Below, in pieces: positions 1-6,781 of a stretch of 10,836 bases of DNA. Source of the DNA: Desulfocapsa sp. Its GTDB lineage: Bacteria; Desulfobacterota; Desulfobulbia; Desulfobulbales; Desulfocapsaceae. The DNA is taken from the NCBI GenBank assembly GCA_029934915.1, contig JAOZLI010000063.1, positions 1-10,836 of the forward strand, in the 5' to 3' direction. The first letter of the stretch is position 1. Each line of letters opens with the position of its first letter. The position numbers were made by a program, and so were the translations under genes. Below the pieces are notes generated by a model. The model was not told the DNA's origin. It ran no database searches and worked only from the letters and a program-made list of their open reading frames with translations.

Positions 1-13
1 AAAGGAAAATAAC

Positions 14-940
14 ATGCGAAAAAAAATAACCATCATCGGTGCCGGAAATGTAGGCGCCACTGCTGCTCACTGGGCTGCTGCCAAAAATCTCGGAAATGTA
101 GTTCTACTTGATGTTGTGGAAGGGGTACCCCAGGGAAAAGCCCTTGATCTTTCACAGGCAGGACCTGTAGAGGGCTTTCACTATAAAGTAGAGGGCAGTA
201 ATGATTATGCAGATAGTGCAAATTCAGACGTCGTTATCATTTGTGCTGGGCTTGCCAGGCAACCCGGCATGTCCCGTGATGATCTCCTTTCGAAAAATGT
301 CAGTATCGTAAAATCATGTGCAGAAGAAGCTGTGAAACATTCTCCCGACTGCTTTCTTGTGGTCGTGACCAACCCCATTGATGCCATGGTTCATACAGCA
401 TTTAAGGTAACCGGACATCCCAAGGAAAAAGTAATAGGTATGGCTGGAGTACTGGATTCTGCCAGATATCGTACCTTTTTAGCACAAGCTATAGGTGTTG
501 CTCCCAAGGATGTGAATGCCCTGGTTATGGGAATCCATGGTGATAATATGATGCCCATGGTTCGTCTTGCCAATGTTGCAGGCGTTCCTATCACCGATTT
601 GCTTTCTAAAGAAGAGATTGATGCAATCGTGCACAGAACTCAGACAGGTGGTCTTGAGATCGTGAATCACCTGAAAACCGGATCCGCTTTTTATACACCT
701 GGCCTTGCTGCCGTGGAAATGGCTGAAGCAGTACTTACCGATTCCAAACGTGTGCTTCCCTGTGCAGCGTATCTTGAAGGAGAGTTTGGTGTGTCCGGCT
801 ATTTTCTCGGTGTTCCTGTTGTGCTGGGAGAGAAGGGTGTAGAAAAAATCCTCGAATTTGAACTCACCGACGAAGAAAAAGAGTCCTTACAGCTCTCTGT
901 GCAGGCCGTTGAGAAACAGATGCAGGCCACTGGACTGTAG
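14..940 (+). CDS. mdh: Malate dehydrogenase (NAD-dependent, LDH-like type)
   Basis: This cytosolic enzyme interconverts malate and oxaloacetate with NAD(H). The 308-residue length is normal for the LDH-like malate dehydrogenases. The N-terminal Rossmann loop GAGNVG lies at residues 9-14, and Asp33 at the end of the second strand is the usual NAD-selecting acid. The substrate loop carries Arg82 and Arg88 (ARQPGMSRDDLL), where Arg82 is the dehydrogenase signature that selects malate over lactate. Asn120 is in TNPID, and the catalytic Asp148/His175 pair is in LDSARYR and GIHGDN, with Arg151 binding the carboxylate. The ATG is preceded by AAGGAA at 2-7 with a 6-nt spacer, so the start is secure. 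The stop codon overlaps the ribosome binding site of the next gene, which points to cotranscription and coupled translation. All catalytic residues are present. The promoter must lie upstream of the window. Confidence 0.97.
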   Translation: MRKKITIIGAGNVGATAAHWAAAKNLGNVVLLDVVEGVPQGKALDLSQAGPVEGFHYKVEGSNDYADSANSDVVIICAGLARQPGMSRDDLLSKNVSIVKSCAEEAVKHSPDCFLVVVTNPIDAMVHTAFKVTGHPKEKVIGMAGVLDSARYRTFLAQAIGVAPKDVNALVMGIHGDNMMPMVRLANVAGVPITDLLSKEEIDAIVHRTQTGGLEIVNHLKTGSAFYTPGLAAVEMAEAVLTDSKRVLPCAAYLEGEFGVSGYFLGVPVVLGEKGVEKILEFELTDEEKESLQLSVQAVEKQMQATGL

Positions 941-949
941 GAACTTTTT

Positions 950-3271
950 GTGGCTGGTGCAAAGGAAAGCAGACAGGAACAAGAGTTAGGGGTATCTGCA
1001 AGTTTAGGACAGGCAAGGGGGATACAACTGTCTCCTCTGGATCTTCTTCCTCATAAGGATTTACGGGAAAAACTTGTGGAGTTGGCGCTCACTGGTGTGC
1101 CTGGCGGGCTTCCTCCTGAAACCACAGCAAGTCTTCAACAGATAAAGGATGCTCTGGCACGGGAACCCGTGTCGGAGTTGAAGGTAGTTGTTTTTGGTGG
1201 CGGTACCGGGTTGTCTACGATTATTGGTGGCGATAGTCGGGCGCCGTCTTGGACATCAGATCCTTTTTCCGGTTTGAAGAATCTTTTTCCTAAAACAAGT
1301 TCTATTGTCTGCATTACTGATGATGGTGGGTCCACCGGTGAGTTGTTAAAGGATCTGCCTCTTATTGCTCTTGGCGATATTCGCCATGTGCTTCTCTCTT
1401 CTATTCAACTGGCCAAACTTCAGGATTGGTACGGGTTGTCAATATCTGAAGCACGCCGATGTGTTAAAACTCTGGCTGTTATTTTTAACTATCGTTTCCA
1501 ATCGAAGCCCAAAAGCCCGGAACAATTAAGTTATGATTGCGGGCTGCAAAAACAGAACAGCCTTCCCTCTGTCATAGCAGATCTCCTTGAAAAAGGAATT
1601 GAGCATATATTTAATGACCCACGGTTACGAGTAACGTTAAATAAAAGCCATTGTCTTGGCAATCTGCTTTTGGCATCCTCTGTTTACGAACAAATCCCCT
1701 TACATTACAGCAGCGAAGATTTAATGCAGAAGCAGGATATGCTTCGCCAGAATCTTCATCGGGGTATAAGTTCATATTGTGTTATGCTTGGTGCCGATGA
1801 ACATGCAGTTCTGCCTTGTACCACTGTTTCAGCCGAGTTAAGCGTCCGCTATACAAATGGTGTTCAGGTCACTGGTGAAAATAAATCGGGTGAGGCCCGT
1901 CGTCATTGCCCGGTTGAATATGTTAGTGTGAATTTTAATGAAAAACCGGTTTTGTCTTCTACGATTGAAACTCTGATTTCTGCTGCTGACATAATGATCC
2001 TGGCTCCTGGTAGCCTCTATACTTCACTTATTCCAGTTTTTCAGGTACCCGGAATTGCAGAGGCTGTGAAGAAAAATGACAAGGCATTGAAAATACTGGT
2101 TTCGAATCTCTGGGTGCAGGCAGGTGAAACTGATTTCAGTATTTCAGAGCCAGATAGGAAATTTCATCTTTCTGACTTGTTACAGGCGTATGAGCATAAT
2201 ATCCCTGGCGGAACTGAAGGCCTTTTCGACAAAGTTCTCTGTCTCTCTTTTAAGGATGTGCCCGCATCTGTGATCCAAAACTATGCCGTTGAAGGGAAAA
2301 TCCCGATTTATCTTGACCGGGAAAGGGTGCGGGAACAAGGGGTAATTCCTTGGGAATGTAGTATATATTCAGTTGCAGCCCTGCGTGATTTTGGCATTAT
2401 TCGACATGACCCACAACAGTTTGCAAATGTTATCAGAACGTTGTGGGCAAGTTTTATTCATCTTCCAGCTACAACAAAACCTTCACCATATCTTGGAAAT
2501 GGTAAAGCCTGGAATGATAAACATCAGACCAATATGATGATGCCCTGTCTGCGTCATCAAAAGATAGAAAAATATCTGTCTGAGCTGTCTATCCATCTTG
2601 AAACGCAGTCAAAGGAGTTTGTGCAAAAGGTATGCAACAGCCTACAGCGAATTCTATGGAATCACAGAGATATACCCTTTGAGCATTTAAGCTTTGTCAA
2701 AGGGGTACAGGGTATTGCCACCGAGGAATGGAAGCGAAATCAAAACTGGGATAAGGTGTATTCGTTCTATGATCCCAACGATTCCTGTGTGAAAATAAGA
2801 CAGGATCAATTTGATTCGGAACGCAGTTTTGAAATAGCCTTTCTGGTTGCCCTGGGGCAATCATTACTTGGTGATTATGCAGAGAGTAAAAAGATTCTCA
2901 AGATTGATCCCGGGTTCCCGCAACTTGGAAAAGTATATCATCTCAGGTTAAAACAATCTGAAGATATGTGTTGTTATTTCTCTCCAAAAAATCTTGCAGA
3001 ATTCTTGCAACTTTCCCGTATGGTTCAGGCACCTGACAATCCAAAACATTTTACCCGTGTGGTAAATGGAAACGAAGGTTTTACTCCACCCGGCCTCCTC
3101 TTTGGCCTCATCTACGCATGGTATCTTGATAATCGCTTTGCCTCCAATATTGAATATAAAATGGCGGTTATCCGAATAGATCGTTCAGATCTCATTCCAG
3201 AGCAGGTTCGTATGAGGAATCGCAGAAAAAAACTTACCGATTTTTTCCGTGAGATTGTTTTTGGTTATTGA
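950..3271 (+). CDS. Large CofD/YvcK-family protein with long C-terminal extension
   Basis: The first half belongs to the CofD/YvcK (UPF0052) fold, which includes 2-phospho-L-lactate transferase CofD and the UDP-sugar-binding gluconeogenesis factor YvcK. Visible motifs are GGGTGLS (83-89), ITDDGGSTGELLKDLP (122-137), the GNLLLA segment (237-242) and LAPGSLYTSLIP (351-362). The family is usually about 300-450 residues; this protein has 773. It has about 75 extra N-terminal residues, and from about residue 500 onward a domain I do not recognise, with no membrane segment or signal peptide. The start is GTG at 950, with AGGA (939-942) overlapping the mdh stop codon and a 7-nt spacer, so translation is probably coupled to mdh. 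Nothing for F420 synthesis lies nearby, so a YvcK-like role in carbon metabolism or envelope precursor control is the likelier guess. The family is firm; the exact function is unknown. Confidence 0.85.
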   Translation: MAGAKESRQEQELGVSASLGQARGIQLSPLDLLPHKDLREKLVELALTGVPGGLPPETTASLQQIKDALAREPVSELKVVVFGGGTGLSTIIGGDSRAPSWTSDPFSGLKNLFPKTSSIVCITDDGGSTGELLKDLPLIALGDIRHVLLSSIQLAKLQDWYGLSISEARRCVKTLAVIFNYRFQSKPKSPEQLSYDCGLQKQNSLPSVIADLLEKGIEHIFNDPRLRVTLNKSHCLGNLLLASSVYEQIPLHYSSEDLMQKQDMLRQNLHRGISSYCVMLGADEHAVLPCTTVSAELSVRYTNGVQVTGENKSGEARRHCPVEYVSVNFNEKPVLSSTIETLISAADIMILAPGSLYTSLIPVFQVPGIAEAVKKNDKALKILVSNLWVQAGETDFSISEPDRKFHLSDLLQAYEHNIPGGTEGLFDKVLCLSFKDVPASVIQNYAVEGKIPIYLDRERVREQGVIPWECSIYSVAALRDFGIIRHDPQQFANVIRTLWASFIHLPATTKPSPYLGNGKAWNDKHQTNMMMPCLRHQKIEKYLSELSIHLETQSKEFVQKVCNSLQRILWNHRDIPFEHLSFVKGVQGIATEEWKRNQNWDKVYSFYDPNDSCVKIRQDQFDSERSFEIAFLVALGQSLLGDYAESKKILKIDPGFPQLGKVYHLRLKQSEDMCCYFSPKNLAEFLQLSRMVQAPDNPKHFTRVVNGNEGFTPPGLLFGLIYAWYLDNRFASNIEYKMAVIRIDRSDLIPEQVRMRNRRKKLTDFFREIVFGY

Positions 3272-3276
3272 GGGCC

Positions 3277-3426
3277 TGTTTAAAAGTAACTGCACCAATT
3301 TAATTGCCTTTTTACCCATCCGCTTCGTTACGCAAGCAGTTACATCGCGCTGCTATACTTCTGTTTGTGTGCTCAGTAGTGGAAAAAAACCCTGCCTAAA
3401 CCTACTACACTTATTTGTTTAAAAGT
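3277..3426. repeat. 139-bp segment bounded by 11-bp direct repeats (possible small inserted element)
   Basis: TGTTTAAAAGT occurs at 3277-3287 and again, identically, at 3416-3426. Between the copies is non-coding sequence with an 8-bp perfect inverted repeat, GTAACTGC (3286-3293) and GCAGTTAC (3336-3343), and smaller palindromic stretches such as GCTTCGTTACGCAAGC (3322-3337). I see no reading frame and no clear terminal inverted repeats. Removing one copy plus the intervening bases would place the MltF-like start 34 nt after the stop of the CofD-like gene, a normal operon spacing. This suggests a late insertion or a dispersed intergenic repeat, but no second copy exists in the window to prove it. 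It could instead be an ordinary leader. Confidence 0.4.
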
Positions 3427-3444
3427 CCTGAGAGGAAAATCCCA

Positions 3445-5004
3445 TTGGATAAGAAATCATCTGTTTTTGTTGCGATAACAGTTTGTGTCATTGTTGCATT
3501 ATTCTATAATTTTCGGCCCTCTGCTCAAAATGAAGAGAACACTTCCCACGTGCCAACAGCGCCTGCCATAGTTGAAGAAAGCAATCCTTCACCAGAAGAG
3601 AAAAGTTCGGAAATCCAGCAACCATTTGAAGATGATATATGGAGTCATAATATCTGGTTCGGCGATTATTCTGATATGGTTAATCGCAGGATCATACGGG
3701 TTCTTGTACCGCCTGGAAAGACATTTTTTTTTCTTGATAAGGGACAAAAACGAGGGCTGACCTATGATAATATGATGGCCTTCGAAAAATACATAAATAG
3801 TCATTTAAAGAGTAAACATATGCAGGTGAAGGTGGTGGTCATTCCTACTTCACGAGATCGTCTGCTTCCATATTTACAACAGGGCTATGGAGATATTGCT
3901 GCCGGGAATCTTACCATAACGCCTGATCGTCTGGAATACGTAGATTTCACCAATCCGCTTCTGAAAAATGTTGAGGAAATTGTGGTAAGTTCTGCAAAAA
4001 TACCAACATTAAATTCTCTTTTTGATCTCTCAGGTACCGAAATCTACGTCAGAAAATCAAGCAGCTATTACCAATCCCTTCTCAGTCTGAATAACACCCT
4101 TGTATCCCTTGGAAAAGAACCCGTTCGTCTTAATCTGGTTGATGAATATTTAGAGGATGAAGATCTGCTGGAGATGGTGAATACCGGGTTGATTCCCATG
4201 ATTGTTATGGATAGCCATAAAGCAAGATTCTGGGAGAAAATATTCCCTGATATTAAGTTGCAACGCAAAGTGAAATTGCGACTAAATGGTGAAATTGCTT
4301 TTGCAGTAAGAAAAGATTCCCCAGAGTTGGTGCATGTCTTGAACGATTTTGTAAAGGAAAACAAAAAAGGCACCCTGATGGGTAATATGCTGTTTCGGAA
4401 ATATTTGGAAAACAGCAATTATATTAAAAATAACCTCAGTGATGCTTCCAGAAAAAAATATACCCAGAATGTTGAATTATTTCAAAAATATGGTCGTCAG
4501 TATGACTTTCCTCATCTTTTACTTGTTGCTCTGGCATTTCAGGAATCTGGTCTTGAGCACAGTAGACGCAGTAACGCCGGGGCCATTGGTATTATGCAGA
4601 TTCTTCCACGAACTGCAGCAGATAAAAATGTTAATATACAAAACATCACCCAACTGGAAAATAATATTCATGCCGGGGCAAAATATTTACGTTTCCTGCA
4701 AAACAGGTATTTTTCCAATGATGATATGGATGAGCTCAATAGCCATCTGTTTGCTATCGCAGCCTATAATGCAGGTCCCGCCAGAATTGCGAAACTGAGA
4801 AAAGAGGCGGAGAAAAAAGGTTTTGACCCAAATATCTGGTTTAATAATGTGGAAGTTATCGCATCTGTACGAATAGGGCGAGAAACTGTGCAATATGTTG
4901 GTAATATCTATAAGTATTATATCGTGTACAAACACATTGTGAGTCAGCGTCAGGTGAAGCAAATAGGGAAGAACCTTATGCTGCAACATTATAAGGATAA
5001 ATAG
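3445..5004 (+). CDS. mltF: MltF-like lytic murein transglycosylase (solute-binding domain plus SLT domain)
   Basis: This envelope enzyme is expected to cleave the MurNAc-GlcNAc bond of peptidoglycan, leaving 1,6-anhydro-MurNAc ends. A hydrophobic segment at residues 6-21 gives membrane anchoring or export. An extracellular solute-binding (SBP_bac_3) domain follows at about 80-330, with RVLVPPG and the typical GDIAAGNLTITPDR and VDFTNPL. A family-1 SLT domain fills about 345-500, with catalytic Glu367 in FQESGL, then AGAIGIMQILP and AAYNAGPARI. At 519 residues it matches MltF in size and domain order. I chose TTG 3445 because GAGAGGA (3430-3436) lies 8 nt upstream; a TTG at 3415 has no comparable site. 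The N-terminus lacks a lipobox (Val precedes the only Cys), unlike the E. coli outer-membrane lipoprotein, so a signal anchor or ordinary signal peptide is more likely. The solute-binding part probably senses or modulates rather than serving a transporter, since no permease is nearby. Confidence 0.88.
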   Translation: MDKKSSVFVAITVCVIVALFYNFRPSAQNEENTSHVPTAPAIVEESNPSPEEKSSEIQQPFEDDIWSHNIWFGDYSDMVNRRIIRVLVPPGKTFFFLDKGQKRGLTYDNMMAFEKYINSHLKSKHMQVKVVVIPTSRDRLLPYLQQGYGDIAAGNLTITPDRLEYVDFTNPLLKNVEEIVVSSAKIPTLNSLFDLSGTEIYVRKSSSYYQSLLSLNNTLVSLGKEPVRLNLVDEYLEDEDLLEMVNTGLIPMIVMDSHKARFWEKIFPDIKLQRKVKLRLNGEIAFAVRKDSPELVHVLNDFVKENKKGTLMGNMLFRKYLENSNYIKNNLSDASRKKYTQNVELFQKYGRQYDFPHLLLVALAFQESGLEHSRRSNAGAIGIMQILPRTAADKNVNIQNITQLENNIHAGAKYLRFLQNRYFSNDDMDELNSHLFAIAAYNAGPARIAKLRKEAEKKGFDPNIWFNNVEVIASVRIGRETVQYVGNIYKYYIVYKHIVSQRQVKQIGKNLMLQHYKDK

Positions 5005-5386
5005 GGGGCGCATTATCTAGATAAAAAAAGTGTGGACGTGCAGGTACCGTGCTTTTTGTCATTCTTGTTATCCTTCAATTCTGCACTTGCGATTTCCAGA
5101 CCATCACCAATGTTAACGATTCTGCTGGTGAAATAAGTAATGCTAGTACTTTAGTGGCAAATCGTGCAGAAACGCTGATTTAATTCAGTATTGTCCCGTT
5201 AAGAATTCGAAGTCTACGCTATCTGCAAGAGGGGTTGAGGCTTGCTCCAGTCAGCGTATTCTGGAAGTTTCGTAGTATTGTCTCACCAAAGTATTGACAA
5301 GAGATTGTATGCCTAAGTTATTTCTTACCGAGCCCTTTGCCTGAAATCTTTACTTAAATAGTTTAGTAATCATTCTTCGTTCTTTC
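5005..5386. other. Intergenic stretch without a convincing gene
   Basis: About 380 bases follow the transglycosylase gene. No tRNA, CRISPR repeat or strong rho-independent terminator is visible. The only protein-like item is a short frame at 5049-5183, described separately. A perfect TTGACA occurs at 5294-5299, but the bases 17-18 nt downstream (TTATTT) are a poor -10. The rest looks like unconstrained AT-rich sequence or a decayed gene. Confidence 0.5.
5049..5183 (+). CDS. Doubtful 44-residue frame with a hydrophobic N-terminus
   Basis: From a GTG at 5049 the frame encodes 44 residues. It begins with a hydrophobic run (VLFVILVILQFCTC), followed by a polar tail containing NDSAGEIS and ends at TAA 5181. 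The composition resembles a small exported or lipoprotein-like peptide, but Cys12 has no proper lipobox before it, there is no good ribosome binding site, and the frame opens upstream only to a TAA at 5022. It may be a gene remnant or chance. I do not recognise it. Confidence 0.15.
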   Translation: MLFVILVILQFCTCDFQTITNVNDSAGEISNASTLVANRAETLI

Positions 5387-5414
5387 TTGCTATCACAAAA
5401 AATTGCGTTATAGT
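5387..5414 (+). promoter_or_regulatory. Candidate sigma-70 promoter for the 112-residue protein gene
   Basis: TTGCTA (5387-5392) and TATAGT (5409-5414) are separated by 16 nt and lie about 70 nt before the start at 5484. A 16-nt spacer is slightly short, but both boxes are close to consensus. The gene sits alone after nearly 480 non-coding bases, so it needs its own promoter somewhere here. No operator palindrome is evident. Confidence 0.45.
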
Positions 5415-5483
5415 ATCTCTATGTGTTAATTATTTCGCAAACAGACATTGTGTAGAAATATTGATTAGAGCAGGAGGCTGACG

Positions 5484-5822
5484 ATGATACAGCAAGCAAC
5501 CGCAGCAGCATTACAAAGCAGTTTACAAACGTATGGAAAGAGTTCAACACCTGAAGGTGATTCTGCTAGCAGGACGCAAGACAGGTTGCAGCAACAAGAT
5601 AGCCAAACCAGCCAGTCTTCACCTGACGTGGTAACTAATTTTTCAGCAGCTGGCCTGGAAGCCGCCCGTACTCTAACCCAGCCGACAGAGGTTTCTTCTC
5701 AAGAACAAACTGAAGAGAGAACCGGTGAGACGGAGCTTCTTGAGTCCTCGGTTAAAGAACAGCAAGAAATACTCAGACAGAGTGAACAAGCACAGTCTGG
5801 GAGTGTTGACTTAATGGCTTGA
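5484..5822 (+). CDS. Small hydrophilic Gln/Ser/Glu-rich protein, unknown function
   Basis: This 112-residue protein has no signal peptide, membrane segment or cysteine. It is unusually rich in Gln, Ser, Thr and Glu. The start resembles a short amphipathic helix (MIQQATAAALQSSLQTYG), the middle is polar and probably disordered, FSAAGLEAARTL forms a second likely helix at about 53-64, and the C-terminal third is acidic and helical. The ATG follows AGGAGG (5472-5477) with a 6-nt spacer, one of the best ribosome binding sites in the window, which supports real expression. It stands alone between two long non-coding stretches. I do not recognise a family. The composition would suit a soluble chaperone-like, secreted or structure-associated protein, but nothing in the sequence decides between these. 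Confidence 0.7.
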   Translation: MIQQATAAALQSSLQTYGKSSTPEGDSASRTQDRLQQQDSQTSQSSPDVVTNFSAAGLEAARTLTQPTEVSSQEQTEERTGETELLESSVKEQQEILRQSEQAQSGSVDLMA

Positions 5823-6200
5823 TTTTAGATGTCAGGGGATTGGAAACGGAACATGCTGTTTGCCTTGGGTTTCCTCTGATGTTCGTAAGTGAATTAACTC
5901 ATACGTAAGCACTGTCTATTACAAGAGTACGAATAGTATCTTTACGGACCGCTTTTCATAGTAATGCGGGCTTGAGTTTCGTATTCCTGGAAGTCCAGAT
6001 TTAACCGAGCAGCCCCCCCTTTTTTGAGCCAATTAAAAGAGTTTTTTCACCCGCTGAAGCAAAAAACCAGACATCCTCTCTCTGCAGTACAATTCCTGAA
6101 ACTGTATTGTTCATACTTGTGCCATCCGACAGAAGCAGGGAAAACCGGGGCAGGGTGCCAAGTATATTAGAACCCAACCTATTTATAGCTTGCAGACATA
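5823..6200. other. Intergenic stretch without a supported gene
   Basis: Nearly 380 bases separate the small polar protein gene from the exported coiled-coil protein gene. A homopolymer junction (a run of C followed by a run of T) lies near 6013-6025. A minus-strand frame open through 6001-6231 has only a TTG start inside the next gene and no ribosome binding site, so I do not call it. No clear terminator, tRNA or repeat array is visible. The promoter of the 6219 gene should be here, but I cannot fix its boxes. Confidence 0.5.
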
Positions 6201-6218
6201 TTGAACGGAAATGAGACC

Positions 6219-6767
6219 ATGAAAAAAACAATGATTCTTTCCTATCTTATTACCGCTTGTTGCGTTGCATTTTTTTGTACCATTTCAAACGCAGGTCAAT
6301 CTGGTAAAGCTATGGGTGCTGGAGGGAAAACAGCAACAGCAAGTTCAGATGCTGCCAGGATTTATCGTTCAACGATGGCAGGAGCAGGTGCACTCACTGT
6401 CCCTATGCTTAAACAGTGTCTGCGACTGGATAAAAAAGTCGCATCGGCAGACTCACGACTCTCTGAGTTGGATGCCGCAATGGCTTCTATAGAGTCTGAC
6501 ATTGAGCAACTTAATGCTTATATCGATATCAATTCCGATAAGGTCGATACCACCAGCCAGAAAGCTGTCGATATGTTCAATGCTAAAATTAATCAACATT
6601 CAAGCAAGATTAACGAATATAATGAACAGATTTTTAAACGAAAGAGTTATTATGGCGTTTATAAAAAATTATATACCACGTTTAAACAAGAATGCGCAAA
6701 CGAAGAATATTACGAAGATGATTACCGGAGGGCAGTCAAAAAAGTCGGTTATGGTATTAGCAGATAA
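6219..6767 (+). CDS. Exported coiled-coil protein of an uncharacterised family
   Basis: This 182-residue protein starts with a Sec signal peptide: MKKT, a hydrophobic core to about residue 22, and a likely signal peptidase I site after SNA (residue 25). An ITAC at 11-14 resembles a lipobox, but hydrophobic residues continue after that Cys, so lipoprotein processing is less likely. The mature part has a Gly/Ala/Ser-rich stretch, then a long heptad-like helix at about residues 65-150. Two cysteines bracket this helix (in MLKQCLRL and FKQECANEEYYEDDY) and could form a disulfide closing a helical hairpin. Secreted proteins with a conserved Cys, repeated Asn/Tyr-rich heptads and a terminal C-x-Y-x-D element are familiar, but I know no function for them. 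ATG 6219 is preferred over the in-frame TTG 6201 because it begins a textbook signal peptide. The gene converges on pqiB with only 14 nt between stop codons. Confidence 0.8.
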   Translation: MKKTMILSYLITACCVAFFCTISNAGQSGKAMGAGGKTATASSDAARIYRSTMAGAGALTVPMLKQCLRLDKKVASADSRLSELDAAMASIESDIEQLNAYIDINSDKVDTTSQKAVDMFNAKINQHSSKINEYNEQIFKRKSYYGVYKKLYTTFKQECANEEYYEDDYRRAVKKVGYGISR

Positions 6768-6781
6768 ATAGATTCTCATTG

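Noticed and set aside
4068..4418. Minus-strand 116-codon frame inside the MltF-like gene
   Set aside because: The plus strand here encodes the solute-binding domain with clear motifs; the antisense frame is a shadow.
4439..4798. Plus-strand 119-codon frame overlapping the SLT domain
   Set aside because: It is out of frame with the catalytic Glu and GIMQ motifs of the transglycosylase and has no ribosome binding site.
5294..5323. TTGACA as a promoter for the 5484 gene
   Set aside because: The -35 is perfect but no acceptable -10 lies 16-18 nt downstream, and a better pair is closer to the gene at 5387-5414.
6001..6231. Minus-strand 76-codon frame across the 5823-6218 gap
   Set aside because: It begins with TTG inside the signal peptide of the opposing gene, has no ribosome binding site, and its sequence matches no family I know. 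Some stretches look protein-like, so a decayed fragment cannot be excluded.
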